This document shows, piece by piece, positions 1-9,485 of a DNA stretch of 64,000 bases (positions are counted from its first letter, which is position 1; every line of letters begins with the position of its first letter). Source of the DNA: Rhizonema sp. PD37 (GTDB taxonomy: Bacteria > Cyanobacteriota > Cyanobacteriia > Cyanobacteriales > Nostocaceae). The position numbers and the translations under genes were made by a program. Below the pieces are notes generated by a model. It had not been told where the DNA came from and did not search any database. It saw only the letters and a list, made by a program, of their open reading frames with translations. The stretch spans positions 16,386 to 80,385 of the forward strand of contig JAQYWO010000003.1 of NCBI GenBank assembly GCA_029379215.1. Direction: 5' to 3'.

Positions 1-399
1 ATCTTCATCTTCACACTTATTGGCTCAAAGATTGTCAGTTTTCCCATCATCGATTCTCTTAATAAAGAACCACAAAACAATGAGCAACAGAATAATGACG
101 ATATAAAGTATTATTTCTTCTTTTCAGTCGCATTTGTATTTGGTTTCAGCGAACGCTTGGATCATGATATTGTTGAGCGAGTAGGAAGAAGCTTGAGTCT
201 GCAAAAAAGTGCGGAAAAAATACAAGAAGAAGTTCAGCAATCTACAGAAGATATCCATCAAGCAACAGATAATGTTAGAACTGTCATGCCTGAGGTTGAC
301 GAGGTTGTACAGGATGCCAAACAAATCCTACCTGAGGTTAAGGCAGTCGTAGAAGATACTCGACATCCGACACCTAATGAGCCTTTGGAAAAGCCATAA
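1..399 (+). CDS. C-terminal part of a membrane protein of unknown function (partial)
   Basis: The frame is open from the first base of the window to the stop at 397-399, so the gene starts upstream of the window; the TTG at 157 is not a convincing start. The visible part begins with a hydrophobic stretch, continues with an Asn/Gln/Asp-rich linker, then a second hydrophobic segment (KYYFFFSVAFVFGFSER) and a charged, helical tail with regularly spaced Val/Ile/Glu that looks like a coiled coil. It is probably an inner-membrane protein with a cytoplasmic or periplasmic helical tail. The FGFSER sequence after the last membrane segment recurs, as far as I recall, in uncharacterised cyanobacterial membrane proteins; I cannot assign a function. 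Confidence 0.6.
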   Translation: MFIFTLIGSKIVSFPIIDSLNKEPQNNEQQNNDDIKYYFFFSVAFVFGFSERLDHDIVERVGRSLSLQKSAEKIQEEVQQSTEDIHQATDNVRTVMPEVDEVVQDAKQILPEVKAVVEDTRHPTPNEPLEKP

Positions 400-475
400 A
401 AGCCACTCTGTATGTGCTGTTTTGTGAGATTGTTAAGTTTGAACACTTTAACGCAAAAACAGCGATCAACAATTT

Positions 476-934
476 ATGACACAAGCGCTAACCATTCGCC
501 AAATCCTGTCCGATGGTGATGCAGGATTGTTACCTTATCTTCGTCAACAACTTGAAACCGAGGAATTTTCACAGTTTAAAGCCCAGCTAGGTTTTCATGT
601 GGAGGAGTCTTCTACCTTTGTCAGTGGGAGTGATGATGCGACAGATATTCAAAGTACGATCCTTATAACTTTAAAGCTATGGATTGCTGTATCCAGTCAA
701 ACTAGTCAAGATAATGCGACTTTACATGCTCTTGAGTTTCAACAGATGCTAGATGAAAAACTGATTAAATGGAGCCGAGGCTGTCAGCAATTACGCTCAC
801 CAATTTCCGAAGTTAAGGGGACACTCATCGAAGCCGAAGTACCGTATCACGGTGGCTATCTTCCAGGTTTTGAGATGCAACGCAAGTTTAACTTAACCTA
901 CAGTACTGTGTCTACAAGTAGTCTTGTGTCCTAA
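476..934 (+). CDS. hypothetical protein, 152 residues
   Basis: ATG start, 77 bp after the preceding stop and on the same strand. The protein is soluble, mildly acidic and has no signal peptide or membrane segment. The second half is richer in beta-type residues and ends in a Ser/Thr/Val tail. Codon use matches its neighbours. I do not recognise the family. Same-strand position after the membrane protein gene would allow co-transcription. An inverted repeat directly after the stop (934-991) could end the transcript. Confidence 0.5.
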   Translation: MTQALTIRQILSDGDAGLLPYLRQQLETEEFSQFKAQLGFHVEESSTFVSGSDDATDIQSTILITLKLWIAVSSQTSQDNATLHALEFQQMLDEKLIKWSRGCQQLRSPISEVKGTLIEAEVPYHGGYLPGFEMQRKFNLTYSTVSTSSLVS

Positions 935-991
935 ATGCTGAGTCCTGAGTGTTTGTTATTGAGTAAATAATAAAACTCAGTACTCAACATT
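934..991. repeat. inverted repeat between converging genes
   Basis: AATGCTGAGTCCTGAGT (934-950) is complementary to ACTCAGTACTCAACATT (975-991) with about two mismatches. It begins within the stop codon of the upstream gene and ends just before the stop of the convergent ppk2 gene at 994. It could act as a bidirectional terminator. CTGAGT-type arms recur in this window (56192-56280), so it may also be a dispersed repeat. Confidence 0.5.
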
Positions 992-993
992 CC

Positions 994-1932
994 TCAAGAA
1001 ACTACAATGTTTTCTAAGCCATCTTCTGCTGGGGGGTATTGTGGGTTCATTGATTCAAGTGTATCAGCGATTGTTCGGGCAATAACTAGATTGCGATACC
1101 ACTTCTTGTTCGCTGGTACGACGTACCAAGGGGCGTAAGCAGTGGAGCAATGATTAATTGCATCCTCAAAGGCAACTTGGTAGTCATCCCAAAACTGACG
1201 CTCCTTTAAGTCGTCGCTAGAAAATTTCCAATGCTTTTCTGGATCTAGTAAGCGACTTTCTAGGCGTCGTTTTTGTTCGTCTTTAGAAATATGGAGAAAA
1301 AATTTAATTATTCTGACATTGTTTAAAGTCAGCATATGCTCAAACTCATTGATCAGGTGATAGCGCTTCTGCCAGACATCTTGGGGGACTAATTCCTTCA
1401 CCCTGACAATAAGTACATCTTCGTAATGGGAACGATTGAAGATATTTATCATCCCCCTTTGCGGTGTTCGCCGATGGTAACGCCAGAGAAAGTCATGGCT
1501 TAACTCCTCTTCACTAGGCTTTTTAAAGGACCAAACTTGGCAACCTTGAGGGTTGAGTCCACCGAAGACGTGTTTGATTGTACCATCTTTTCCACCCGTA
1601 TCCGTTGCTTGCAGTACAATCAATAAGCTACGCTGATGTTCGGCATACAACCTTTCTTGCAAATTTTGCAGGCGCAGGCGCTGATGTTCCAGTTCATCTT
1701 TAACGTGTTTCTTCTTTTGGTAACCCAAAGTGTCACTGGGATCGAAATCGGCTAAAACAATTGGTTGTTCTGGTTGAACTCGGTAACGGGGATAATCTGG
1801 TTTCGGCGGTAACTTGTCTACTACAGTTTTTTCTGGTGCCATCTCACTCGCTACTTCTGTCGTCGCTTCTGCTGCGGCTTCTTTAGCTTCAGATGCACCC
1901 TTTGTATTCGGTATATTGCTATGTTTACTCAT
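994..1932 (-). CDS. ppk2: polyphosphate kinase 2 family protein
   Basis: PPK2 enzymes move phosphate between polyphosphate and nucleotides; this class most often makes ADP or ATP from polyphosphate. The 312-residue protein has the family signature: a Walker A-like loop QATDTGGKDGT (about residues 108-118), the lid RYHRRTP (151-157) and a Walker B-type segment FNRSHYEDVL (165-174). One PPK2 domain is present, as in class I. The first ~45 residues are Ala/Glu-rich and low-complexity and are probably a disordered extension. ATG start at 1932. Convergent with the gene ending at 934. The 445-bp spacer upstream of its start contains a pair of hairpin repeats. Confidence 0.9.
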   Translation of the reverse strand: MSKHSNIPNTKGASEAKEAAAEATTEVASEMAPEKTVVDKLPPKPDYPRYRVQPEQPIVLADFDPSDTLGYQKKKHVKDELEHQRLRLQNLQERLYAEHQRSLLIVLQATDTGGKDGTIKHVFGGLNPQGCQVWSFKKPSEEELSHDFLWRYHRRTPQRGMINIFNRSHYEDVLIVRVKELVPQDVWQKRYHLINEFEHMLTLNNVRIIKFFLHISKDEQKRRLESRLLDPEKHWKFSSDDLKERQFWDDYQVAFEDAINHCSTAYAPWYVVPANKKWYRNLVIARTIADTLESMNPQYPPAEDGLENIVVS

Positions 1933-1993
1933 CTAAAACCTCCCGATACGCTGGAAACCATGTGTTTTTAAACCATCTAGGAAAGCGAACGCT

Positions 1994-2079
1994 TGCGAAG
2001 CTCTCTTGACGTCAGCAACCGCCCCCAAGACTTCGCGCGAAACTCGCCGGACGGAAACTTCTGTCCGGCAGATTTCGCG
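1994..2079. repeat. two adjacent hairpins of the GCGAAG/CTTCGC family
   Basis: Two palindromic units lie side by side. The first (about 1995-2036) starts GCGAAGCTCTC and ends CTTCGC. The second (2036-2079) has outer arms CGCGAAA/TTTCGCG and inner stem CCGGAC/GTCCGG. Read on the minus strand, both fit a consensus starting GCGAAGTCT and ending AGCTTCGC. The same two modules occur in the opposite order at 4676-4760, and single units at 7210-7255 and 48205-48246. They lie in the 445-bp spacer between ppk2 and the MFS gene, which has no other recognisable gene. Confidence 0.75.
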
Positions 2080-2377
2080 TTTTAATAAGCGCCTAGTTAT
2101 GTTAAAATGCATACGAGTAACAGTCCTTTGCATGAGTTCGTTTGCAATACTTGTAGGAAATTCCTTGGACTAAACCATTTTTGGTTGAGATATTAAAATT
2201 GCCACCTTCCCAACATAAGTATCAACTTTCTGACCAAGCAATACTTCTCTGACTTTTGCTTTGAAAAACTTTTATTCTAACATTATATAAATTCAATGAT
2301 TGTTTCTAATTGTATCGTCTGCCTGAAATTGCCAGCAGGATGTCAATCTTTGTCTATTTTTTAAACAGTAGGTATTT

Positions 2378-3667
2378 GTGGAAAATCAAAGTGTTGTCAA
2401 TCCTCGACCGTTTTTGCTCCAACCATCAAGTTATCAAGTCTGGGTGCAGGCGCTGGCACGAGCGCTCTATCAAGCAGGATACGGAAGCATCCAGTTCTTT
2501 ATGCCACTAATCTTTGTCAATCAATTAGGCTTTTCGGCAACAGTGGTTGGGCTATCAGTAGGCAGTGGCTCGCTCGCTGGGGTTTTGGGACATTTGTTGG
2601 GTGGCTACTTAGCAGATTCTCCCAAATATGGTCGCAAACGAACGCTATTATTCTCGGCAGGGCTATCAATTCCGCCAGCGATCCTCATAGCAGTCATTCC
2701 GAATTTGTCAATGCTGATTGTCGCAAATTTAATGATGGGTTTGAGTGCTGGATGTTACTGGACAGCTGCAGATGCTACTGTTATCGATGTTACGCCACAA
2801 GAACAACGTTCTCAAGCTTTTGCCGTTTTGATACTGGCAGATAGTCTCGGCATCGGGCTGGGAATCTTCGGTGGTGAAACCTTCCTTTCACAGAGCCTAC
2901 AGCCGCAATTACTATTTTTGATTGGTGGGGTGATTCTGTTGATATTTTTGCTGCTAATTCAAATAGCGATCGCCGATACTGAACAAAATACTCCTGAACA
3001 TTCTGATACGCTACAAGGATTTGTTTTAGCTCTCAAAGATCGATCACTACAATTCTTTATGCTAATTCACGTCCTCGTTGTGACTTACATCGCCTTGATT
3101 AGTAGTACCCTGCCACTATATTTTACAAACTTCGTTTCCACGAGTATGCCACAATCTTCATTAGTTAATGTGGCCAACTTGTTTACTTGGTGTTACATCG
3201 GCATTGGCGCAGTATTGCAGTTACCGTTAGTGCAAATCTTAACTACATTGTCAAAAGTTCGGGTTTTAATGATTTCAATGTTTTTGTGGAGTGGTGGATT
3301 CTTCTTAGTTTGGGCGACTCATTTGATACCATCAAGTCCTATTATTGGCATGATTGCCGCGTTTATTGTCTTGTCGATCGCCACTGTTATGTATAAACCG
3401 TTTGTGCCAGCTATTATTGCAGAGCTAGCACCAGAATCACTACGCGGCGTTTATCTGGCGATCGGCTATCAATGTTGGTCGATTGGCTATTTCGTTGGTC
3501 CCATTTTAGGCGGTTGGGCAATGGATAAATCTCCAACGATTGCCCATTCCTTATGGATCGTAACTGCTATTAGCACCCTTTTCGGTCTCCTCATGCTACG
3601 TATTTTAAAGCAACATCAAGGTAAGCATTTAGCTAGCAGTACCGTAACTCAAGCAGCTATGAACTGA
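2378..3667 (+). CDS. MFS family transporter
   Basis: A 429-residue protein with about twelve predicted membrane segments and the layout of the major facilitator superfamily: a short N-terminal cytoplasmic region, a Gly-rich first-half motif with the charged loop DSPKYGRKRT between TM2 and TM3 (the typical MFS motif A position), and a larger central loop after residue ~200. The GTG at 2378 gives an N-terminus of normal length and is the best start I see. The substrate cannot be read from sequence; drug or metabolite efflux is the commonest role for similar proteins. It stands alone on this strand, followed by a small MITE-like element. Confidence 0.85.
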   Translation: MENQSVVNPRPFLLQPSSYQVWVQALARALYQAGYGSIQFFMPLIFVNQLGFSATVVGLSVGSGSLAGVLGHLLGGYLADSPKYGRKRTLLFSAGLSIPPAILIAVIPNLSMLIVANLMMGLSAGCYWTAADATVIDVTPQEQRSQAFAVLILADSLGIGLGIFGGETFLSQSLQPQLLFLIGGVILLIFLLLIQIAIADTEQNTPEHSDTLQGFVLALKDRSLQFFMLIHVLVVTYIALISSTLPLYFTNFVSTSMPQSSLVNVANLFTWCYIGIGAVLQLPLVQILTTLSKVRVLMISMFLWSGGFFLVWATHLIPSSPIIGMIAAFIVLSIATVMYKPFVPAIIAELAPESLRGVYLAIGYQCWSIGYFVGPILGGWAMDKSPTIAHSLWIVTAISTLFGLLMLRILKQHQGKHLASSTVTQAAMN

Positions 3668-3716
3668 TAGAATAAAAGCAGTTGATTGGCAAGACAAGCC
3701 GAATAACAACTAACTT

Positions 3717-3807
3717 AGGACTTACACAAACTCTACTCATTCTTGGCTTTCTTGGCGTCTTGGCGGTTCAATAAATTAAGCCTTTTGGCAACTTTTGTGT
3801 AAGTCCT
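3717..3807. mobile_element. 91-bp MITE-like element with perfect 14-bp terminal inverted repeats
   Basis: AGGACTTACACAAA (3717-3730) is the exact reverse complement of TTTGTGTAAGTCCT (3794-3807). The core contains the motif CTTGGCGTCTTGGCGGTTC. A second copy with the same ends and core, interrupted by a 229-bp insertion, lies at 22841-23153, and the core alone, interrupted by a hairpin, at 21282-21353. It has no coding capacity, so it is a non-autonomous element. No clear target-site duplication could be fixed. Confidence 0.8.
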
Positions 3808-3875
3808 ATAACTATTAACCATGCTGTTCGCCCTAATCTAAAGTTGTGTTGATTCACACCCACTTCTTTCATCGA

Positions 3876-4568
3876 ATGAAACTTTCGTACCAGACTAAAA
3901 GCACAATTCTTACCTGTTTATTTTCGACTTTTGCTTTCATCTGTCCTTCAGTGAGTGCGGCAACTACAGCTAGTGATTATCGGCAATTAGGGCTGTCATA
4001 TCGTCAACAAGGACGCTTAGCAGAAGCGATCGCTGCTATGCAAAAATCTGTAGAACTCGAACCCGACAATATTGGGGGAAGAGTTAATTTAGGTTGGACA
4101 CAGCATCTAGCAGGAACCGAGAAAGAAGCGGCGCAATCTCTTGTGCAAGCAATATCTAAAAAACCATTATTTGTCCCAGCTTATAATGCTTTGGGAATTG
4201 TCTATCTCGTTCAAGGCAATTTAACAGCAGCTGTTCTAGTTCATACTTGGGCAGCTATTCTCAAACCTGACGATGAAGTTGCATATTACAATTTAAGTTT
4301 AGCATTGCATCGGCTAAAAATTTATGATTTAGCCATAATAACAGCCAACTGTTCTGCAAGTCTCGAACCCAATAATCCTCATCCATTAGTTGCTGCTGCG
4401 ATCGCTTACTGGGATAGTGGCAACAAAAAAACTGCCAAACAAGTTTATGAAAAAGCCGTCAACTTAGATTCACGATATAGATATACTACTTTTTTAAGTA
4501 GCAATCTCAAGCAAGCAGCTTTTAGTACCAGTCAAATTCAAATAGTTAACAATATGATTAGCAAGTAA
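3876..4568 (+). CDS. secreted tetratricopeptide-repeat protein
   Basis: The ATG at 3876 is preferred over the GTG at 3846 because it places a normal signal peptide at the N-terminus: a basic MKLSYQTK start, a hydrophobic stretch, then Ala-rich SVSAA. The rest is a run of TPR units, for example residues LGLSYRQQGRLAEAIAAMQK and LGIVYLVQGNLTAAVL. TPR proteins act as protein-protein scaffolds. Export points to a periplasmic or thylakoid-lumen partner, which cannot be identified here. About 230 residues long. It stands alone, flanked by repeats on both sides. Confidence 0.75.
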   Translation: MKLSYQTKSTILTCLFSTFAFICPSVSAATTASDYRQLGLSYRQQGRLAEAIAAMQKSVELEPDNIGGRVNLGWTQHLAGTEKEAAQSLVQAISKKPLFVPAYNALGIVYLVQGNLTAAVLVHTWAAILKPDDEVAYYNLSLALHRLKIYDLAIITANCSASLEPNNPHPLVAAAIAYWDSGNKKTAKQVYEKAVNLDSRYRYTTFLSSNLKQAAFSTSQIQIVNNMISK

Positions 4569-4675
4569 AGCAAAAGTAAAAATAAAGAGGAATAAAATCG
4601 GTTTAAAGCCTCTAATTTTATTTAGGGAAAATCAGACAAAGATTCATTTCTCATAATGTACACAAGTTTCAAGGC

Positions 4676-4760
4676 GCGAAGTCTTGGGGGCGGTTGCTGA
4701 CCTCAAGAGAGCTTCAAAGCAAAGTCTGCCGGATGGAAGTTTTCATCCGGCAAGCTTCGC
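4676..4760. repeat. two adjacent hairpins of the GCGAAG/CTTCGC family, opposite order
   Basis: Module X (4676-4715) starts GCGAAGTCTTGGGGGCGG and ends GAGAGCTTC. Module Y (4719-4760) starts GCAAAGTCTGCCGGATG and ends CATCCGGCAAGCTTCGC. X then Y here corresponds to Y then X (minus strand) at 1994-2079. The inner stem CCGGATG/CATCCGG differs from the other copies but is still self-complementary. Confidence 0.75.
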
Positions 4761-4814
4761 ATCATGATTGGATTCAAGAGCGCATTCTTTTGTAGAAATT
4801 CTCTTTTTACCTTT

Positions 4815-4913
4815 TATACCATTTTACGAAAATCTTGATACAATTCGTTCAAGAACTGCTCCCTTTTCATCCCCTGCAAGCCTAAATGTATCAACGTTAA
4901 AGTAAAACGGTAT
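4815..4913. mobile_element. MITE-like element with ~28-bp imperfect terminal inverted repeats (copy 1)
   Basis: The left end TATACCATTTTACGAAAATC and the reverse complement of the right end, AATACCGTTTTACTTTAACG, are clearly related, and both arms continue into TTGATACA. A copy with the same ends and interior (about 90% alike by eye) lies at 58244-58335. It has no coding capacity. It lies just downstream of the glycosyltransferase gene that ends at 4927. Confidence 0.75.
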
Positions 4914-4926
4914 TACTGGTTCCCCC

Positions 4927-5916
4927 TCAAATTACTGAGCAAGCTCTCAAATAATCTGATTCTTTCCTATGCCTGATAGAATTAATGACTTTTTTGACAA
5001 CACGCGATGGCAGAGGAGCTTCATTTTTCATAGGACCAATCGAGGTCAACCAATCAGTTACAGATGGATGAGTTTTTGAGAGGCATTCTACAAATGTATC
5101 CCAAAACTCAGGCCACATCGCATCATGATAGTGAACTATTTTGGCTACCTTTAGCAATTCTTCATTATACCAATCTTTATGTGTCTTACTACCCATAGGA
5201 TAGTTGTGAGAGTAAGGCAAAGCACGCCAAGGAATTCCCATGTTGAGCATAGTTAAGCCTAAAGCAATCTGGTCGTTGAAAAAAAATCCAGCGTTCTGAG
5301 ATGCTATACGTGAGTTACATATTTGAATAAACGTTTGTAAATAATGGTCGGCAAAATTCGTCGAACGGCGATAAACAAAAACCCCACTGTTCCAATATAG
5401 ACGGATAGGCACTCCTTCAAGCTCTGTTTTAATCCATGGTAAGTCTTCAAGATTAAGACCCACGCAAGAGCAAATCTCCCGCCAGTATTGTTCATTGGGG
5501 TCTTCTGGTCCTGCGCTCCCAATATTTTTGTCTGAGGCACAGGCAAGAAAACTTTCTCCTTCTTTAAGAGTCAAGAGATCTGGTTCGTCCACTATGAGTA
5601 AATCGCTGTCTAACCAGCCAATACCAACAGAAGTAACCAACTTTTCTACAGCAGCCAAGGCAGAAGGCTTATTCAGAAATTTGTTCCAAGAATACTTGCT
5701 TTGGTTCTGAAAACTTAGATACTCCACTTGTAACAAGTCAAAAATTTGGTGTGTCTTCTTAGCCAGAGGAGGTCCAAAGCAAGGAGTTACTGCAAATACA
5801 GGTGCATTCTTATATTTCCCTCCCCATCGGCGCAAGCTTTCTATCATGCGTATAGTCTGTGTCTCAAGGTATCCTGATTCGACGCAGCACACAAATGTGG
5901 TTTGATGTTCAGTCAT
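4927..5916 (-). CDS. glycosyltransferase-like protein of unassigned family
   Basis: A 329-residue soluble protein. It contains GWLDSDLLIVDEPD (about residues 99-112), a DxD-type motif as used for metal and sugar-nucleotide binding, then YWNSGVFVYRR and NDQIALGLTM. This order (DxD, NSGVF, DQ) is typical of GT8-like and related GT-A enzymes that have a conserved NSG...DQ core. The N-terminus TTFVCCVESGYLE looks like a normal GT-A first strand. The acceptor is unknown. It stands alone, far from the polysaccharide locus at 17.5 kb, so a role there is only a guess. ATG start at 5916. Confidence 0.55.
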   Translation of the reverse strand: MTEHQTTFVCCVESGYLETQTIRMIESLRRWGGKYKNAPVFAVTPCFGPPLAKKTHQIFDLLQVEYLSFQNQSKYSWNKFLNKPSALAAVEKLVTSVGIGWLDSDLLIVDEPDLLTLKEGESFLACASDKNIGSAGPEDPNEQYWREICSCVGLNLEDLPWIKTELEGVPIRLYWNSGVFVYRRSTNFADHYLQTFIQICNSRIASQNAGFFFNDQIALGLTMLNMGIPWRALPYSHNYPMGSKTHKDWYNEELLKVAKIVHYHDAMWPEFWDTFVECLSKTHPSVTDWLTSIGPMKNEAPLPSRVVKKVINSIRHRKESDYLRACSVI

Positions 5917-7530
5917 AATGTACCTTTAATACTCCGTAACACATCCTTTATCGATTTACTGCAGCAATAAAATGAAATGCTTGAAATAGATACTTTAGAA
6001 GTCCATGCTATGTAGGAGAAGGATTGTCTCAGAAGCCTATACCTTCAGGTAATACAAAGGATATGCAGACGGAGACATGGTAACTTTTATTGCAGAGATA
6101 TAAGTAGCAATGTATACGTCTAAAACAAGTTTTCAGACTAAGGTGAAATGGAATGCTATCCCAGGAGCAAAATTTGGAAACAAAAGTATTCAAGTTACAC
6201 TCACTGCATCGACAAAGCCCCACTTAGTACCGCTACCACGGGTTTCAACGAACGCATAATTAATTTTCACGTCCTTATTCTGTTGCGAACACTAGCCTGC
6301 ACTAGCACTCTTATCCAGAATGAGAAGCTTACTTCCTTGAACGCACTTGTTTGGGTTCCAACTGGGAAGAAGTGCCTATGATGAAATTGGGCAATATTCC
6401 TTACAATTAGGTTTAAACCTAATTGTGTTTTGGACGCCGATATTGCACGCTATTTTGACCAAATTAACCATAAGACAAATTCGCGAATGGTTGAGAGCGG
6501 GTGTAGTTGATTTTTCTGGCTATTCTAATAGGGACAAATCCGATAATACAAAATCTTTTGGATAGCCTTAGGGCGGATGCACTTCGCCGTTACTAGCGAA
6601 TATCAATTTTCAAAGCATGGAAAACTAAATTCAACAACTGACTCTTGCGTTACCCTTATATAACGCGGTTAACCTTAAAGCAATAAGCTTAATTGAGATT
6701 TGTAAATGATTTTATCATTTGACACAAAAACATTATCTTTACAGTAACACCTTTGTCAATACCCGAGCGTCTGAATCTTTATGATAATTTTTTATATTTT
6801 TTGAGTGTAATCTGCTTGTTCTACTATTTGAAGTGTGGCAAGTAGGTTAATGGTGAGTATAAAATTATTGATGAAGCCAAGGCGTGTATATATGGTGCGT
6901 TCGCTCGCTTTAGGCTAAATATTATACTTAAGTGTAGGAAGCTGCAATCATAGATACTCAAAATCGTAGACAGCATCTATCAGTGGAGAGATATGATTAT
7001 AAACTACTAAAAAGCCTTAAACCAAGCTTTTTAATTTTGTGGAAAATCAGTAGAGATGGAAATCGTTCCCAAAGGTTGTATTTTGATGAAAAGCCTCCCT
7101 GCAACTTCTCTGCGCTTACATCCGTTTTGACATAAATGAACCACACTGTGTGGTAATAGCAAACAGCCGTACCCTACACAAAACGCTTCTAAGACTGTGG
7201 TCTAGCTACGTAAAGCTCGCGAGAGAGTGAAGTTTCACTCTCTTGCAGACTTTACCTGAAAATTGCTATAACTTTCCAAGATAAATTTTTAATTCCATGT
7301 TCGTAGTACTAGTTTAAACTTCAGGAATGACAAATCAGGAATTCCTCACTAATGGTACTTGCGAAGACATTTATGAATGCATAAAAATAAATTTTTTCTA
7401 TACTTTCATGGAAACGGATTCATCATTTGCTTAATAATTAAGCTGAGCAAATTATTTTGCTCTATGACCCATTCCTCATAAAGTTTTTCCATCTTGGTAT
7501 AAAATGCAATCATTGAGATAAAAGGTGACC
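5917..7530. other. 1.6-kb spacer without a convincing gene
   Basis: AT-rich, with several short open frames in different phases and no ribosome-binding sites. The longest (about 6347-6565, plus strand) would give a 72-residue peptide with some hydrophobic segments, opened by TTG directly after a stop. I could not match it to a family; it may be a decayed gene fragment. The spacer also holds the hairpin at 7210-7255. Confidence 0.5.
7210..7255. repeat. perfect hairpin of the GCGAAG/CTTCGC family, diverged
   Basis: Outer arms GTAAAG/CTTTAC and inner stem AGAGAGTGAA/TTCACTCTCT are both perfect. Read on the minus strand it is GTAAAGTCTGC... ...GCGAGCTTTAC, the layout seen at 4719-4760 and 48205-48246, but with changed arm bases compensated on the other side. 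Confidence 0.7.
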
Positions 7531-7878
7531 ATGACTTCTTTAACACAACAAAAGTGCAGTGCCTGTCATCAAGATGCACCACGAGTCACAGAGGCGGAAA
7601 TTGCAGAATTTAAACCGCAAATTCCTCATTGGGAAATTATCAATGTTGATGGAGAAGCGCGTCTAGAACGTACCTATAAATTTAGCGATTTTCAAACAGC
7701 ACTCGCCTTTACCAATCGTGTCGGCGAGATTGCAGAGGCACAAGGACATCATCCAGCATTACTTACTGAATGGGGTCAGGTCAAGGTGAGTTGGTGGACT
7801 CACGCAATTCACGGACTTCATCGCAATGATTTTATCATGTCAGCAAAAACTGATGAAATTGCTACTCAAGAAAGCTGA
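7531..7878 (+). CDS. 4a-hydroxytetrahydrobiopterin dehydratase (pterin carbinolamine dehydratase)
   Basis: A small enzyme that recycles 4a-hydroxy-tetrahydropterin, known in bacteria alongside aromatic amino acid hydroxylases and in pterin or cofactor metabolism. The ~115-residue protein has the family core: HWEI near the start of the domain, [19 protein letters not shown], the [18 protein letters not shown] segment with the His-His-Pro active-site motif, and [13 protein letters not shown]. The ATG at 7531 is chosen because AAAGG lies 5 bp upstream; an in-frame GTG at 7525 is possible. An N-terminal CSACH motif precedes the fold. It stands alone upstream of NTRC. Confidence 0.9.
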   Translation: MTSLTQQKCSACHQDAPRVTEAEIAEFKPQIPHWEIINVDGEARLERTYKFSDFQTALAFTNRVGEIAEAQGHHPALLTEWGQVKVSWWTHAIHGLHRNDFIMSAKTDEIATQES

Positions 7879-8005
7879 AAGTCATTAGTACAGGGAGACA
7901 CGAGACAGGAAGCAAGGGAGTCATTATTCTCCCCTCTCCCCACATTGGCGATCGCTCTATGAATATGCTATATTTAACTCATAGTCGTTATGAGTTTGTT
8001 TTAAT

Positions 8006-9376
8006 ATGAGTGATGCCATAGAAAATTTGGTAATTATCGGTTCCGGGCCTGCAGGATACACAGCTGCTATTTACGCGGCAAGGGCTAACCTTAAACCAGT
8101 TATATTTGAGGGATTTCAAGCTGGGGGCTTACCTGGTGGGCAATTGATGACAACCACTGAGGTAGAGAACTTTCCTGGGTTTCCTGAAGGAATTACAGGA
8201 CCAGAATTAATGGATCGCATGAAGGCGCAGGCGGAGCGCTGGGGGGCTGAGTTATATACTGAAGACGTCACTGAAGTAGACTTAACTCAGCGTCCTTTTA
8301 CTGTACGTTCGGAGGAACGAGAATTTAAAACTCACAGCATTGTTATCGCTACAGGTGCGACAGCAAAGCGCTTGGGTTTACCTGGCGAAGATCAATTTTG
8401 GAGTCACGGGATCTCCGCTTGTGCAATTTGCGATGGTGCCACACCTATTTTCCACGGTGCGGATTTAGCTGTGATCGGCGGTGGAGACTCAGCTGTGGAA
8501 GAAGCGGTTTACCTCACAAAGTACGGTTCGTCGGTGAATATGCTATTGCGGGGAGACAAAATGCGGGCTTCCAAAGCCATGCAAGACAGGGCATTAAGTA
8601 ATCCAAAAATCCAAGTTCACTTTAATACCGAAACGCTGCATGTGTTCGGTAATGGTCACATGGATGGAGTCAAAATCCGCAACACCAAAACTGGCGAAGA
8701 AAGCGAACTGCACGTTAAAGGTTTGTTCTACGCTGTTGGTCATAATCCCAATACATCTTTATTCACTGGACAACTGGAACTTGATGAAGTCGGTTACATT
8801 GTCACCAAACACGGTTCACCAGAAACAAGCGTAGAAGGCGTTTTTGCTGCAGGCGACGTACAGGATCATGAGTATCGTCAGGCGATTACTGCTGCAGGAA
8901 GTGGCTGTATGGGGGCGATGTTGGCAGAACGTTGGTTGTCCGTGAATGGTTTGATTCAGGAATTCCACCAACAAGCGGAAACTCCAAGTAATGAATATGA
9001 AGTTCAGCCAGAGCAAAAGAAAACTGAAGAAAAACTTTCTCAGGAATTTGATTTGAATACGACACGCCATGAAGGTGGTTATGCATTACGGAAGTTATTC
9101 CACGAAAGCGATCGCCCAATGATTGTCAAATATGTTTCTCCTGGCTGTGGTCCCTGCCATACCCTCAAGCCCATCTTAAATAAAGTCGTGGATGAATTTG
9201 ACGGCAAAATCCACTTTGTAGAAATTGACATCGACAAAGACCGAGATATTGCCGAGAGTGGCGGTGTGACAGGGACGCCGACAGTTCAGTTCTTCAAAAA
9301 TAAGGAACTGTTGAAGGAAGTCAAAGGCGTCAAGTCAAAGAGTGAGTATCGCCAATTGGTGGAAAGTTATCTGTAG
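8006..9376 (+). CDS. ntrc: NADPH-thioredoxin reductase C (thioredoxin reductase fused to thioredoxin)
   Basis: NTRC uses NADPH to reduce partners, chiefly 2-Cys peroxiredoxin, and links carbon and redox state in cyanobacteria and plastids. The 456-residue protein has an FAD-binding GSGPAGY (12-18), the reductase disulfide CAIC (139-142), an NADPH-binding VIGGGDSA (155-162), the FAD-domain end AAGDVQD (280-286), a linker of about 40 residues and a C-terminal thioredoxin domain with CGPC (380-383). Both redox centres are intact. CAIC instead of the CATC common in free bacterial reductases is, to my knowledge, usual for NTRC. ATG start at 8006. The gene has no operon partner on its strand. Confidence 0.95.
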   Translation: MSDAIENLVIIGSGPAGYTAAIYAARANLKPVIFEGFQAGGLPGGQLMTTTEVENFPGFPEGITGPELMDRMKAQAERWGAELYTEDVTEVDLTQRPFTVRSEEREFKTHSIVIATGATAKRLGLPGEDQFWSHGISACAICDGATPIFHGADLAVIGGGDSAVEEAVYLTKYGSSVNMLLRGDKMRASKAMQDRALSNPKIQVHFNTETLHVFGNGHMDGVKIRNTKTGEESELHVKGLFYAVGHNPNTSLFTGQLELDEVGYIVTKHGSPETSVEGVFAAGDVQDHEYRQAITAAGSGCMGAMLAERWLSVNGLIQEFHQQAETPSNEYEVQPEQKKTEEKLSQEFDLNTTRHEGGYALRKLFHESDRPMIVKYVSPGCGPCHTLKPILNKVVDEFDGKIHFVEIDIDKDRDIAESGGVTGTPTVQFFKNKELLKEVKGVKSKSEYRQLVESYL

Positions 9377-9485
9377 AAATTAGTACTCAGCACTCAGCTT
9401 TCTGCTAAACTGCAACATATTTCCTTTATCCTTAGTCATTAACTGATTACTATTTAAGCTGATGGCTTGAAGCTGATTGCTGCGT

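Noticed and set aside
1933..2133. 66-codon minus-strand frame upstream of ppk2
   Set aside because: It runs through the palindromic hairpin repeats, so the open frame is a by-product of the repeat.
6347..6565. 72-codon open frame with hydrophobic stretches
   Set aside because: Opens with TTG right after a stop, has no ribosome-binding site and no recognised family; kept only as a possible decayed fragment in the spacer note.
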